A program made the translations under genes and the position numbers. From Palsa-504 sp963742795 (GTDB lineage: Bacteria; Actinomycetota; Actinomycetes; Streptosporangiales; Streptosporangiaceae): a stretch of DNA of 64,000 nucleotides. The stretch covers positions 62,001 to 126,000 of the forward strand of contig CAVUNL010000008.1 of assembly GCA_963742795.1 (NCBI GenBank), read 5' to 3'. Shown here piece after piece: positions 50,648 through 59,876 of the stretch. How positions within the stretch are numbered: position 1 is the first letter of the stretch; each line of letters starts with the position of its first letter. The notes beneath the pieces were generated by a model that was given only the letters and a program-made list of their open reading frames with translations, was not told the DNA's origin and did no database searches.

Positions 50648-51802
50648 TCAAACATGAGAGCGAAAATCCACTGCGAAGCTCGTCGACACACCGACGAGTC
50701 GAATATCTTGCGGAACTAGTGTGGCGCAGCCACTGCGCACGTCATGCAGGTCAATCTCGGGCAGACCAGCGGCGGCGGCCGAGGTCAAATGGCACTTAGC
50801 CCCGGCCACCACGATAGCGCCTACGACCAGCCAGAACACCAGCCCAGCGCCGCGGCCGTCACCGCTCGCGCCAGCCCGGCGTCGGCCTGGTCGTCGGAGT
50901 AGAGGATCGCCCGGGTTCCGGCGAAGATCCGCCGCGGCGGTCCGATCTAAGCCAGCCACCGCAGGACCTCTGGTAGCGCTTGCAGTCGCCCATGCGCTGA
51001 GCAGCATAAAAGGAGCGCCGACCAGCGGTTGGGTCCTTTCCCCTTCGTCCCTCAGCCGTTGCTCAAACGTCTCCATGCCGATCTCCTCGGCGGTGGCCAC
51101 TCCGGTGCCCACGATCAGCGGCTCGGCGACACGCATGGACTCCACTAGGAAGGCGAGGCCGACCTCGTCGCCGGGTCCGAAGTGCGGCTGGACCCCGATC
51201 ATCCCCAGCGGGTGCAGCCCGGCCTCTTCGACAATGGCCCACAGCCGCGGCCCAAGGAAGGCGATCCCGGACTTGGCGAACGCTTCGACCAGCCAGGACT
51301 TGACCTGGGTCCCGAGCGGAATCTCTGGCAGAAACCGCATCGGTGACATATCTGCTTCTACCGGCACGACCAGGCCGCCGGGGCGCAGCACCGTGGCCTG
51401 CCGCCGCAGCACCGCGGCCGGGTCCGGAACCCACATCAGGACCAGCCGCTCGACGATCGCGTCGAACGGCCCGCCCGGCGCCGGGTCGTTGATGTCGCCC
51501 TCGATGAACTGCACCTGGGCCAGGCCGCGCCGTTGGGCCCGCAGCCGCGCCCGGGCCAGCGCGTCCGGGGAGTGGTCGACGCCGACCACGGAGCCATCGG
51601 GTCCCACCAGGTCGGCGGCCACGAACGTCACGTCCCCGGCACCGCAGCCCATGTCCAGCACCCGCATACCAGGCCGGATGCCCGCCTCGGCGAAGATCAT
51701 CCGCGTCGCGGGGGCTATCGCTGCACCCTGAGCCTCAAGGCGGTCCAGCTCCTCTTCACCGATGCCGGTGCCGAACTGGTAGCCCGAGTCGCCGTCACCC
51801 AT
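50648..51802 (-). CDS. SAM-dependent methyltransferase with aberrant C-terminal extension
   Basis: The first 270 residues are a normal class I methyltransferase: MRVLDMGCGAGDVTFVAADL (motif I), VVGVDHSPDALARAR, FIEGDINDP, and a later LVVPVEADMSPMRFLPEI. After SAWATA the sequence no longer looks like the family: an Arg/Gly-rich part, then a chance hydrophobic segment, up to residue 384. The ordinary stop seems lost, and the downstream DNA (50820-50930) in another frame holds a different remnant with ILYSDDQADAG. The ATG at 51802 has GAGAGGAAG. The enzyme may still work with the extra tail. Confidence 0.75.
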   Translation of the reverse strand: MGDGDSGYQFGTGIGEEELDRLEAQGAAIAPATRMIFAEAGIRPGMRVLDMGCGAGDVTFVAADLVGPDGSVVGVDHSPDALARARLRAQRRGLAQVQFIEGDINDPAPGGPFDAIVERLVLMWVPDPAAVLRRQATVLRPGGLVVPVEADMSPMRFLPEIPLGTQVKSWLVEAFAKSGIAFLGPRLWAIVEEAGLHPLGMIGVQPHFGPGDEVGLAFLVESMRVAEPLIVGTGVATAEEIGMETFEQRLRDEGERTQPLVGAPFMLLSAWATASATRGPAVAGLDRTAAADLRRNPGDPLLRRPGRRRAGASGDGRGAGLVFWLVVGAIVVAGAKCHLTSAAAAGLPEIDLHDVRSGCATLVPQDIRLVGVSTSFAVDFRSHV

Positions 51803-52285
51803 CGTGCTTCCTCTCGCCAGGCCTGCCACGATGATCCCGCGCCTGGCCCCCGGCGGACAAGACCGCAGGCATGCAGCACGCCGGAGGAGGCGACGGCATC
51901 CAGATCCGGCTGCCCGGCGGACGGCGGAAACGCGCCATCAGCCGTTCTGTGGTGACTGCTGCCAATACTGCTGCCCTGACGGTGGACAACACCTGACACG
52001 TATGGACAACTGTGGAATATCGGCCCAGCACACGGACCACAAGGGACGGTCCTGGACGATGTGCCCAGTACTACGGATCAGATGCTCCCCAACGCAACCC
52101 GTGCCCGTTGCGGCGCCCGAGCTGGGACGGGTCAGCTCTTGGCAGAAAGGCCGCCGACCGTCCAAGCAGTCCTTCACCTGCCACGTATGCACAACCTCTG
52201 ATACGGCGGAAACGTGTCAGCCACCCAGCAGGATGGCCAGCAGCGCTACGCTTCCCCTACATCGTGCTCGTGGGAGGCGTCGGCG
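51803..52285. other. Intergenic region between divergent genes
   Basis: No gene supported. It separates the methyltransferase (minus) and the DUF1707 protein (plus) and should contain both promoters; I cannot place them firmly. Confidence 0.4.
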
Positions 52286-52969
52286 ATGGCAGGGTCTGGA
52301 GACGAGATAGCAGGTGCGGGAGGCCATAGCCACCTGCGGGTGTCGCACGCCGACCGAGAGCAGGTGATCCACGTGCTCAAGGCCGCGTTCCTGCAAGGAC
52401 GGCTGGCCAAGGACGAATTTGACCTGAGGATCGGTCAGGCGCTCGTGTCACGAACCTACGCGGACCTGGCCGCCCTCGCCGCCGACGTCCCCGCCGGGCC
52501 GACAACAGCCCGGCCGCCGGAGCCCGCCCTGGAATCGAAGAGCGTGCCCGCACCCAAGACGGTTGCACGTGTGACCGCCGCAGGCGCGGGCGCGAGCATG
52601 GTGCTTATCGGGGCGGAACTGATCATGAACGAGGGAAATCCTGTTGTCGGCCTGCTTGTCGTGGGCTTGACCGGCTCGTTGGTGACGGTCCTGATAGCCG
52701 TGCTTCTGACGTTTCTTTCACGAGTCTTGGAGAAGAGTCCTGGCAAGCGGCCCTCCCACGGAACGCCGCTACGCGCAAGTAGCACGATGGCTCAGCAGCT
52801 GGCAGCGGCCGACTCGCCCGGACAGCTCCCGCAGATCAGTGACGATCCGCGGCACACAGCCGAAGCAGCACGGAACCGTCTTCCCCGCCCGCCATTGGCC
52901 AGTTTGCGGGTACCACATCGATGGCGCCCTCCCAGGCGCCGGTACGCGGTCGGCTTCCCCGGCCACTGA
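52286..52969 (+). CDS. DUF1707 membrane protein
   Basis: A 227-residue protein with the DUF1707 (SHOCT-like) domain at the N-terminus: LRVSHADREQVIHVLKAAFL, QGRLAKDEFDLRIGQALVSR, TYADLAALAADVP. Two membrane helices follow (about residues 92-108 and 118-143). The rest is a polar tail of low complexity that may be an artificial extension. GGGAGG stands 8 nt before the ATG at 52286. DUF1707 proteins are common in actinobacteria, with unknown function. Confidence 0.8.
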   Translation: MAGSGDEIAGAGGHSHLRVSHADREQVIHVLKAAFLQGRLAKDEFDLRIGQALVSRTYADLAALAADVPAGPTTARPPEPALESKSVPAPKTVARVTAAGAGASMVLIGAELIMNEGNPVVGLLVVGLTGSLVTVLIAVLLTFLSRVLEKSPGKRPSHGTPLRASSTMAQQLAAADSPGQLPQISDDPRHTAEAARNRLPRPPLASLRVPHRWRPPRRRYAVGFPGH

Positions 52970-53069
52970 CCCGGTGGCCCGCGGCGCCGGGATCAGGCAC
53001 CTTGAGGACGACAGCACAGGATGAAGGTGCCTGCGGCTAGCCTTCCCGGGCCGAGCTTGATTCGAACCG

Positions 53070-53088
53070 TGTGGGATATGTGTGGGAT
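53070..53088 (+). promoter_or_regulatory. Second type of direct repeats, TGTGGGAT twice
   Basis: Two TGTGGGAT octamers 11 bp apart, preceded by GATTCGAACC, which is the complement of a tRNA T-loop. It looks like the attachment region of an unrelated integrase, close to remnant A copy 2. No complete tRNA half can be drawn. Confidence 0.3.
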
Positions 53089-53191
53089 GATCCCGGATGA
53101 ATGGCATCCGGGCCGCATCATATGTCCAGATCAAGACGCGAACGCTGCGTCGAGCTGTAATGGTCTGTAAAACCGTGCCCTATGACTGGCG

Positions 53192-53302
53192 CAGAGGTAC
53201 GCAAGTGCATCCCGGTCTCTTCCAATTCCTGCTGGACTAGCCGGAACATGCGGGTGCCCGAGGCTAGGCCAGGGCCCCCAGCGGCTTGTCGTGGCATCCG
53301 GC
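53192..53302 (-). repeat. Repeated remnant A, copy 2
   Basis: About 111 bp similar to 42674-42786 (core GCAAGTGCATCCCGGTCTCT is identical). Minus-strand reading gives MFRLVQQELEETGMHLR. No start or stop belongs to it. The remaining bases of 52970-53406 show no gene. Confidence 0.6.
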
Positions 53303-53406
53303 CGATTCGCTTAGTGAAATCGCCGTTGGACGTGAGCCATATTCGCCACGCTGTCGTCGTTGCGAGGGCTGGCGATGCATCTCCGCCCGAGTAGATGGCC
53401 GGGCGG

Positions 53407-56085
53407 TCAGCGCAGCCGGCGGAGGTGGGCGTCGGCGGGCTCGGCGGCCTGAAGGCGGATCCGGGCATCGACGGCCTGCACACCGTCCGGGCGGGCGAAA
53501 ACCGGGCTGACCTCGAGCTCGGCGATCTGCGGCAGGTCGTCGGTCATCTGGGAGACGCGCAGTAGCAGGTCCCGCAGCGCGGTGAGATCGACGCCGGGAG
53601 CGCCGGGGTGCCCGAGCAGGAGCGGGGCGGCGCGTATGGCGCGGATCAGCTCGTCGGCATCGGAGTCGGTCAGCGGAGCGAGCCGCGCGGCGCGGTCAGC
53701 CAGCGCATCGGCGGCCGCACCGCCGACCCCGAACAGTACCAGCGGGCCGACGACCTCTTCCTGCAGCACGCTGATCATCACCTCGACGCCGCCCGTGACG
53801 ATCGGCTTGACGATGACACCGGCCAGCCGGTGGCCGAAAGCATCCCTCAGCGAGCGGAACCCGCGCCGGACCTCGTCCGCGCCGTGCAGATCGATCAGCA
53901 GGGCGCCGGCGCCACGCGCGCGCACCAGGCCGGGCACGTCCGCCCGGAGCGCGACCGGGCCCCCGAGCCGCGCTGCCGCCGCGACGGCGGCGTCCTCCGT
54001 GACAACCCCGATGCTTTCGGCCAGCGGCACGCCGTAGCAGCCGAGGAGTTCCACGGTCGGGTCCAGCGGCAGCCAGCCGCAGGCCGGCCTGCCGGCCAGA
54101 AATTCCGCGACCAGATCCCTCGCCCGGTCCTGGCGCAGGCCGTCGAGGTCCGGCACGTTTCCCGCCGGGATCCCCCGCCACATGCCGTAGCGGGCGGCGT
54201 GGCCGAGGGCGTGAGCGGCGGACTCGGCGTAGGCATAGGCCGGAACGGCGAGGGAGTCCTCGCCTGGGCCCCGGAGCAGCCGGACCACTTCCACCTGGTC
54301 CAGCACCGCGGCGGCGATCGGCACCGGCAGCCGCGCGGCGGGCACCTCGGGAACCGGGTCGCTGCCCGCGCTCGGGGCCGTCAGCGCCAGCACCGCGTCG
54401 ACGCCCGGATCGGCGCCGACCAGCTCCAGGCATTGACCGAAGAGGCCGGGGCCGGCCAGCAGGGTGGTATCGACCGGCCCGGCCACCGTGGCGTCTTGGG
54501 GAAGCAGGTCCCGGAGCGCCTGCTGGGTGTCCCCGGCCAGGCGGGCGACCTGCAGGCCCGCGTCGTCGCACGCGTCGGCGGCGAGCACCGCGGCACCGCG
54601 GGTGTTGGACACCACGGCGACCCTGGGCCCGGCGGGCGCCGGCTGCGAGGCCAGCAGGACCGCGGTGTCGAGCAGTTCGCCGAGGTTCGCGGTGGCGATC
54701 ACCCCGGCCTGCTCGAACAGGGCCTGCCTGGTGAGCAGCGGGGTAGCCGCTGCGGCGCGGGCCCCGGCCAGGCGCCGGCCCGTCATTGACCGGCCCACAA
54801 TCACGGTCAGGACCGGTACGCTGCGGCCGACGCGGCGGGCCGTGCGGGTGAACTTGGGCGGGTTCGCGATCGACTCAAGATATAGCAGAGCCAGCTTGGT
54901 CGCCGGGTCGGACTCCCACCACAGCAGCATGTCAGTGCCGGCCACGTCGTCTTTGTCGCCGAGCGAGACGAGGGAGGAGATCCCGACACCGATCCGGGAC
55001 AGGTGCTCGACCAAGGCGAAGCCGGCGCCTCCGGTCGACTGCAGCGCCAGGCCAGCGCATCCCGGCCTGGGATGGCGGGCCGCGAACGTCGCGTCCAGGT
55101 CGGCGCTGGTGTCGGCCACGCCCAAGCTGCCCGGCCCGACCATTCGCATGCCGTGGCGGCGGCAGATGCCCAGCAGCTCCGTGCGGCGCGCGCCGCTGAG
55201 TCCCGCCGCTAGCACCACCAGCGCCTTGACCCCCCGTTGCCCGCATTCTTCGGCGATACCGACCACGGCCGCCGCCGGTGTGGCGATGACCGCCAGGTCG
55301 ACTTCCCCGGGCAAGGCGGCCGCCGACGGGACGCAGGGAACGCCGTCCAGTTCGGTCACGTCCGGGTTGACCGCGTACACCGGGCCGGAGAAGCCGCCGG
55401 TCACGATGTTGTGCAGGATGGCCCGCCCGACCGAGCCGGGCCACCGGCCGACGCCGATGACCGCCACCGAGGTCGGCGCCAGTACGTGCCGCAGGCTGGC
55501 CACATCGGCCGACCGCTCCCGCTCGGCCACCGCGTCACGGTAGCTGCCGAGGGCGACGTTGGCCTCGCCGGCGGGCAGCGGGAAGGTGAGGTCGTACACG
55601 CCGTCAGCCAGGGCTCGGTGCACCTGCAGCCCGGCATCGGCGAACACTCTCAGCATGGGCGCATTCTCACTCAGCGTCTCCGCGGTGAAGGCGTGCAGGC
55701 TGCGGCTGCGGGCCAGCGAGATCAGGTGCTCCAGCAGCAGCATGCCGACGCCGCGGTTGTGCATGTCATCGGCGACCGTCAAGGCGACCTCGGCCGACTG
55801 GGCCGGGGGATCGTCGCACTCGTAACTGCCGCAGCCGATCAGCTCGCCATCCAGCAGGGCGAGCAGCGCGGCGTGGTCCGGCGCGGGCTCACGGCAGAGC
55901 CGGCGCGCCTCCCGCACGGCCGCGCTCGGGCTCATGCTGAAGAAGCGCAGGTAGAGACTATCCGGGGAGAGCTTCTCGTGCATATCCCGGACCGCGTCCA
56001 AGTCGCCAGGCCGGGCGGCCCGGATCTCAATCGTGGTGCCGTCGGTCAGCAGAGCGTAAATACTAGGCCCGGCGTCTGCGCTCAC
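53407..56085 (-). CDS. GNAT acetyltransferase fused to ADP-forming acyl-CoA synthetase
   Basis: An 892-residue protein of the Pat/acetate-CoA-ligase family. Residues about 1-175: GNAT domain (IEIRAARPGDLDAVRDMHEK, VALTVADDMHNRGVGMLLLEHL as acetyl-CoA-binding block). About 190-320: CoA-binding Rossmann domain (VAVIGVGRWPGSVGRAIL). About 325-630: succinyl-CoA-ligase-like domain (LALQSTGGAGFALVEHLSRI). About 660-880: ATP-grasp (GPLVLFGVGGAAADAL). The synthetase phospho-histidine position is hard to identify, so it may only sense acyl-CoA and regulate lysine acetylation. GTG at 56085 has GGGAGG, preferred over an ATG 39 bp upstream. Confidence 0.9.
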   Translation of the reverse strand: MSADAGPSIYALLTDGTTIEIRAARPGDLDAVRDMHEKLSPDSLYLRFFSMSPSAAVREARRLCREPAPDHAALLALLDGELIGCGSYECDDPPAQSAEVALTVADDMHNRGVGMLLLEHLISLARSRSLHAFTAETLSENAPMLRVFADAGLQVHRALADGVYDLTFPLPAGEANVALGSYRDAVAERERSADVASLRHVLAPTSVAVIGVGRWPGSVGRAILHNIVTGGFSGPVYAVNPDVTELDGVPCVPSAAALPGEVDLAVIATPAAAVVGIAEECGQRGVKALVVLAAGLSGARRTELLGICRRHGMRMVGPGSLGVADTSADLDATFAARHPRPGCAGLALQSTGGAGFALVEHLSRIGVGISSLVSLGDKDDVAGTDMLLWWESDPATKLALLYLESIANPPKFTRTARRVGRSVPVLTVIVGRSMTGRRLAGARAAAATPLLTRQALFEQAGVIATANLGELLDTAVLLASQPAPAGPRVAVVSNTRGAAVLAADACDDAGLQVARLAGDTQQALRDLLPQDATVAGPVDTTLLAGPGLFGQCLELVGADPGVDAVLALTAPSAGSDPVPEVPAARLPVPIAAAVLDQVEVVRLLRGPGEDSLAVPAYAYAESAAHALGHAARYGMWRGIPAGNVPDLDGLRQDRARDLVAEFLAGRPACGWLPLDPTVELLGCYGVPLAESIGVVTEDAAVAAAARLGGPVALRADVPGLVRARGAGALLIDLHGADEVRRGFRSLRDAFGHRLAGVIVKPIVTGGVEVMISVLQEEVVGPLVLFGVGGAAADALADRAARLAPLTDSDADELIRAIRAAPLLLGHPGAPGVDLTALRDLLLRVSQMTDDLPQIAELEVSPVFARPDGVQAVDARIRLQAAEPADAHLRRLR

Positions 56086-56133
56086 GTCGCCCTCCCGGTT
56101 CCGCGACGGCTGACGGTGCCGCACCTACCAGCA

Positions 56134-56475
56134 TTATGAGCTATCGGGACGCGGCCCACCGGGGACTCCGCCTGCGTATCCCTGCCCCCGGGCGGCCAGC
56201 AGCTCGCTCACGGTCACGGAGATGTCCGCGGCGCCGGTCATGGACCCGACCAGACGGCCGAGTTGCTGCATGAGGGTGGCGTTCGGCTGGGGGCCGCCGT
56301 CTTGCGCGAGCACGATGCTGCCGGGGAGGCCCGCCGCAGTGTCTCGTCGACGTCGACACGCGGGCGAGTGCCGCCCCGCGCCCGTCTCCCGGACGATCAC
56401 GTTCCCCGCCGGGCACGCAGCCGGGCCACGAACCGGGTCATGGCCGAAACGGCGATATTCACCAACGTACGGCAC
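56134..56475 (-). CDS. Hypothetical protein, doubtful
   Basis: A frame of 113 codons between the fused synthetase and the GAF-ANTAR gene, overlapping the end of the latter by 17 bp. Only the segment NATLMQQLGRLVGSMTGAAD with ISVTVSELLAARG looks protein-like; the first half is low-complexity and Arg-rich. It may be a remnant with a frameshift. Confidence 0.3.
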   Translation of the reverse strand: MPYVGEYRRFGHDPVRGPAACPAGNVIVRETGAGRHSPACRRRRDTAAGLPGSIVLAQDGGPQPNATLMQQLGRLVGSMTGAADISVTVSELLAARGQGYAGGVPGGPRPDSS

Positions 56476-57196
56476 GGGCCCAGGCTAGCGAATCGAGATC
56501 GAGGGTGCCGGCTACGGCCGCCTGGGCGACATCGGTGAGTCGTAGGTTGCTATCGCGGGCGTAGGCCCGCAGCCGGGAGAAGGCCTCAGCCAGGTCGACG
56601 CCGGCGCGCTGTGCGACCACGCCCTTGGCCTGCTCGATGACCACGCGGCTGGTCAGGGCAGCAGAAAGCTGCTCGTTCACACGCTGGGCCTCGGCGCTGG
56701 CACGATGCTGCACGATGCCGAGGGAGGCGAGATCCGCGAAGGCGCGGGCGACCATGACGTCCGCCTCGGACATCGGGGCCTGCGTTGCGCTGAACAGGTT
56801 CAGGGCGCCGAGGGTGATGTCACGAAACCGCAGCGGCAGGGCGGACACCGACTGGAAACCCTCCCTGAGAGCGGCGGCGGAGAATGACGGCCAGCGGCCG
56901 GACTCGGCCTCCAGGTCCTGGTGCTCGACGCGCTCCCCGGTGCGGAAGGCATCCAGGCAGGGGCCTTCCTGGGCCTGCAGCTCGAACAACTCCAGCAGGC
57001 GCATCGTCTCGCTAGAGGAGGCCGCCAGCCCCAGGCGGCCCCCGGGAGAGACCAGCATCACCCCGGCCGCGGCGACGCCCAGCACGTTGACGCACCGGTC
57101 CGCGAGCCCGGTCAGCAGGTCAACGACGTCGTAGTCGTCAACGAGGGTGTCGGCCATCTCGGCGACTGATCGCATCGCGTCGGCTGCTTGGAACAT
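56459..57196 (-). CDS. GAF-ANTAR transcription antitermination regulator
   Basis: A 245-residue cytosolic regulator. The GAF domain (about residues 10-165: DYDVVDLLTGLADRCVNVLG, GPCLDAFRTGE, LPLRFRDITLGALNLFS) binds a small ligand; the ANTAR domain (about 180-238: RVVIEQAKGVVAQRAGVDLA, EAFSRLRAYARD, LTDVAQAAVAG) is the RNA-binding helix bundle that blocks terminators. GPCLDA-type sequence is shared by actinobacterial stress GAF proteins. It is upstream of the fused synthetase on the same strand; a second such gene follows upstream at 57321-58013. Confidence 0.88.
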   Translation of the reverse strand: MFQAADAMRSVAEMADTLVDDYDVVDLLTGLADRCVNVLGVAAAGVMLVSPGGRLGLAASSSETMRLLELFELQAQEGPCLDAFRTGERVEHQDLEAESGRWPSFSAAALREGFQSVSALPLRFRDITLGALNLFSATQAPMSEADVMVARAFADLASLGIVQHRASAEAQRVNEQLSAALTSRVVIEQAKGVVAQRAGVDLAEAFSRLRAYARDSNLRLTDVAQAAVAGTLDLDSLAWARAVRW

Positions 57197-57320
57197 CTCA
57201 GCTCACCTCTTGCACGCCTGGCGGCCTGTCAGGGCCGACCGGGACCGGATCGAGAACCAGGGCCGCGGCATCTATTCTCGTGGCGCCCTGTCCCTGCCCG
57301 ACTGCGTTGGGTGAGCGGGC

Positions 57321-58013
57321 TCATCCCAGCCTCAGCCTGCGGGAGACAACGTCATCGGCCACATCGGCGAGCAGGCGATCGTTGCCGAACGCGAACGCCC
57401 GCAGGCGGATCAGCGCCTCAGCGACGCTGATCCCCTCTTGGACCGACACCATGCCCGCCGCGTTGTGCACCGCGAAATGGAAGTCGGCGCCGGCCTCCAG
57501 CTCTTTCGCCACCGCGCCGGAGGGCGCACCGGCCTGGGCGTCCAGGACCCAGCGGGCGGCCACGTCGGCCACGACCAGTGCGTCAGCATGCTGCTCGTCG
57601 TTCAGCAGGCCCGGCCGGTCGCGGTAGAGATTGAGCGCCCCTAGGCGCACCGTGCCGACCCGCAGCGGGAACCCGAACACCGCCCGCACGCCCGCCTGCA
57701 GCGCTGGCGGGGTGAACGCGGGCCATCGGCGGGCCACCGGCTCGGCCAGGTCAGGCTCGGCCACCACCGTGTCCTTGCTGTAGGCATCCACGCACGGGCC
57801 CTCGCCAAGCGTGTACTGCAGCTCCTCGATCAGCTGGCTAACATCATCGGTGCTGCTCAACGACCCGCGCGGTATGTCACCCGACATGAGCATGACCCCG
57901 GCACCGCTCACCCCCACGATCCCGGGGCACACTGCGCACAGCCGGGCAGAGGACCACGCATCTTCCCCGGCAGACAGCGCAGCCAGTATCCGGCCAAGCC
58001 TGTCACCTACCAT
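57321..58013 (-). CDS. GAF-ANTAR regulator, second copy
   Basis: A 230-residue paralogue of the neighbouring regulator: GAF (GVSGAGVMLMSGDIPRG, YTLGEGPCVDAYSKDT, FPLRVGTVRLGALNLYRD) and a C-terminal ANTAR domain (HNAAGMVSVQEGISVAEALI, RLRAFAFGNDRLLADVADDV). The helix with the usual V-I-E-Q-A-K-G is changed to AVHNAAGMVS, so RNA binding may differ or be lost. The pair is separated by 125 bp and may be under one promoter. Confidence 0.85.
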   Translation of the reverse strand: MVGDRLGRILAALSAGEDAWSSARLCAVCPGIVGVSGAGVMLMSGDIPRGSLSSTDDVSQLIEELQYTLGEGPCVDAYSKDTVVAEPDLAEPVARRWPAFTPPALQAGVRAVFGFPLRVGTVRLGALNLYRDRPGLLNDEQHADALVVADVAARWVLDAQAGAPSGAVAKELEAGADFHFAVHNAAGMVSVQEGISVAEALIRLRAFAFGNDRLLADVADDVVSRRLRLG

Positions 58014-58520
58014 CTCAGCGACGCAATCGCGGGCACAAATACGTCCCCCTGCCCGAACGATCAGGGCGATGATTCACCTGGCGGCTCCTTCGGCTGAGAA
58101 AGGAAAGCGTCAGCAGGGACTGGACTCAACGCCCTTCCGGCCCCGGGCCGCCGGGCCTGTCATCACTAACGCTACGCCGAAAGAAGGCCAAAGGCAGCCC
58201 GGGACCCGGCCTGTGGACAATCCCCAGCCACAGCGACCGGCTCGCCACCGACGGAAGCGACCGCCGTCGCCCGAACGTCTCCGCCCACCGTACGCCGGTC
58301 GCCGGGCCGGTCCGCCGGCTTTGCGCCCCAAGCCCTTGACGCCGCGCTGCCCGAATCCGCCCGAAAGTGCCCGGCGGACTTCGTGCCGGGGTTCCAGTCG
58401 ACCTCCAGGCGTCGAGCAAGGGCGCGCACGACCGGCCGTGACCCCTTTCTGCGCACCGAACAGGACGATCTGGGCGCGGCCAATTGTCCGTGGCCATGAG
58501 AAAGTCCCCGTGATCCAGCA
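58014..58520. other. Gene-poor stretch in island II, left part
   Basis: No convincing gene. The minus strand here reads, in two different frames, pieces that look like proteins (for example WNPGTKSAGHF), without start or stop, so a decayed gene is possible. Confidence 0.35.
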
Positions 58521-58566
58521 GCGTCGAGCTCGCAAATATTCGGCAGGGAGACGGCTGAACGCATGG
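58521..58566 (-). repeat. Repeated remnant B, copy 2
   Basis: About 46 bp similar to 50090-50133; minus strand reads HAFSRLPAEYL. Together with remnant A it shows that both islands descend from one type of element. Confidence 0.55.
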
Positions 58567-59160
58567 GCTATCGCTCTGGCCAGATGAGTTCCGCCAGGCT
58601 CGCTCATCTCATATCCGAGGCGCGGCAGACCGTGCGGCGCTGGGTCAGCGCTCCGGTCGACTGCTCGTGCTGATGGCGGCCCTGGTGTAGGCCGCCGCGG
58701 CTGGCGGGACTGAGGAACCGGTGCGGCGATCTGCCGCTCCTAGGCCGGCCATCTCTGCAAAATGGTGATCGCCCGGGGAGACGGCTCGCTGCTGACCACG
58801 CTTGGTTTTGCAACCCTGCTGCGCCGCTAAGCGCCCGCTCCCGTCCGGTGCGTGGCCGCCAGGGTCCGGTACAGGAACTCAGCCTCCACGTGGTCGTGGC
58901 CTTGTCCGGCAGCCTGTCCGGCGCGTCGGGTCGGGGCGGTCCACGCGATCGGGTAGCCGCCCTGGCTCACCTGCCAGGATCGGGCGCGCCTGGTCGTTGC
59001 CCAGTACAGGCGTCTACGGCGGCGAGGCCGCCCAGGCCTGGCAGATGCCCGCCTCGGGCCGAACGGCCCGCCCAGCCGGGACGTCTGGCCGCAGCGCCCG
59101 CTGAGGCCGTACGACAGGCTGAGATACCAAACAGCCCGCGAATGGCGGAGGTGACTGAAG
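58567..59160. other. Gene-poor stretch in island II, right part
   Basis: I see no supportable gene, hairpin or repeat. It contains the upstream region of the PPOX gene at 59161. Confidence 0.35.
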
Positions 59161-59649
59161 ATGACAACCGGGAAGGGACCGGCAAACAGCCCGGACGCGC
59201 TGACGGCCATGCCCTGCCGGGAGTCCCCGGCCCCCGGGCCCGCTGCCCACGAGCGCGCCCTCCGGACGCTCAGCCCAGCCGAGTGCCTCGGCCTGCTGGA
59301 GGCGGGTGGCATCGGCCGCGTCGGGTTCACATCCGGAGACGGGATCAACGTGCTACCGGTCAACTTCGCGGTCACGGGACAGGCCATCATCTTCCGCACC
59401 GCACCGGACACGCTGCTGGCCGTCTACGCCGACGGGCAGGTCAGCTTCGAAGCCGACCACCTCGACCAGGCGCACCGTGAAGGCTGGAGCGTCCTGGTGC
59501 AGGGTCACGCGCACACGGTCACCGATGAGCGTGAAGTGAAACGCCTTGAGGATAGAACGCATCTGGAGCCGTGGGCGTGCGGTGCCCGCGACGTGTACGT
59601 GCGCATCACGCCGACCCGGATCAGCGGGCGATGCATCGAGCCGGGCTAG
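59161..59649 (+). CDS. Pyridoxamine 5'-phosphate oxidase-like protein, second copy
   Basis: A 162-residue split-barrel flavin-binding protein: LSPAECLGLLEAGGIGRVGF, INVLPVNFAVTGQAIIFRTA, VSFEADHLDQAHREGWSVLV and the DVYVRITPTRISGR end. It has the same domain pattern as the protein encoded at 47643 with an extra 30-residue N-terminus. ATG at 59161; no strong ribosome site (GGTGACTGAAG). The end overlaps the small membrane protein gene. Confidence 0.82.
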   Translation: MTTGKGPANSPDALTAMPCRESPAPGPAAHERALRTLSPAECLGLLEAGGIGRVGFTSGDGINVLPVNFAVTGQAIIFRTAPDTLLAVYADGQVSFEADHLDQAHREGWSVLVQGHAHTVTDEREVKRLEDRTHLEPWACGARDVYVRITPTRISGRCIEPG

Positions 59650-59876
59650 CGTTCACCATGTGGGGGGTCGCTGCGGTAGTGATCGCGGTGACTGCTGCGG
59701 GCGGGGCCGATCCTGATTCCCGTGCCTGGGTCTACCGTGTGGCTGGCGGGCTGCTGATTGCACTGGGAGTGTTGACCGCGCTGACAGGGGCGCGCACCCC
59801 GGTGGTCTGGTTCAAGATCTGCCCGGCGGTGCTGGCCGGGTCGGCTGTCCTGCTGGTGGCCGCAAGCGTGCTGTAA
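59631..59876 (+). CDS. Small membrane protein
   Basis: About 81 residues with three hydrophobic helices (roughly residues 10-26, 35-52 and 59-79) and almost no polar domain: GVAAVVIAVTAAGG, YRVAGGLLIALGVLTALTG, ICPAVLAGSAVLLVAASVL. The start may be the ATG at 59631, overlapping the PPOX gene by 19 bp, or the one at 59658. No family recognised. Confidence 0.5.
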   Translation: MHRAGLAFTMWGVAAVVIAVTAAGGADPDSRAWVYRVAGGLLIALGVLTALTGARTPVVWFKICPAVLAGSAVLLVAASVL

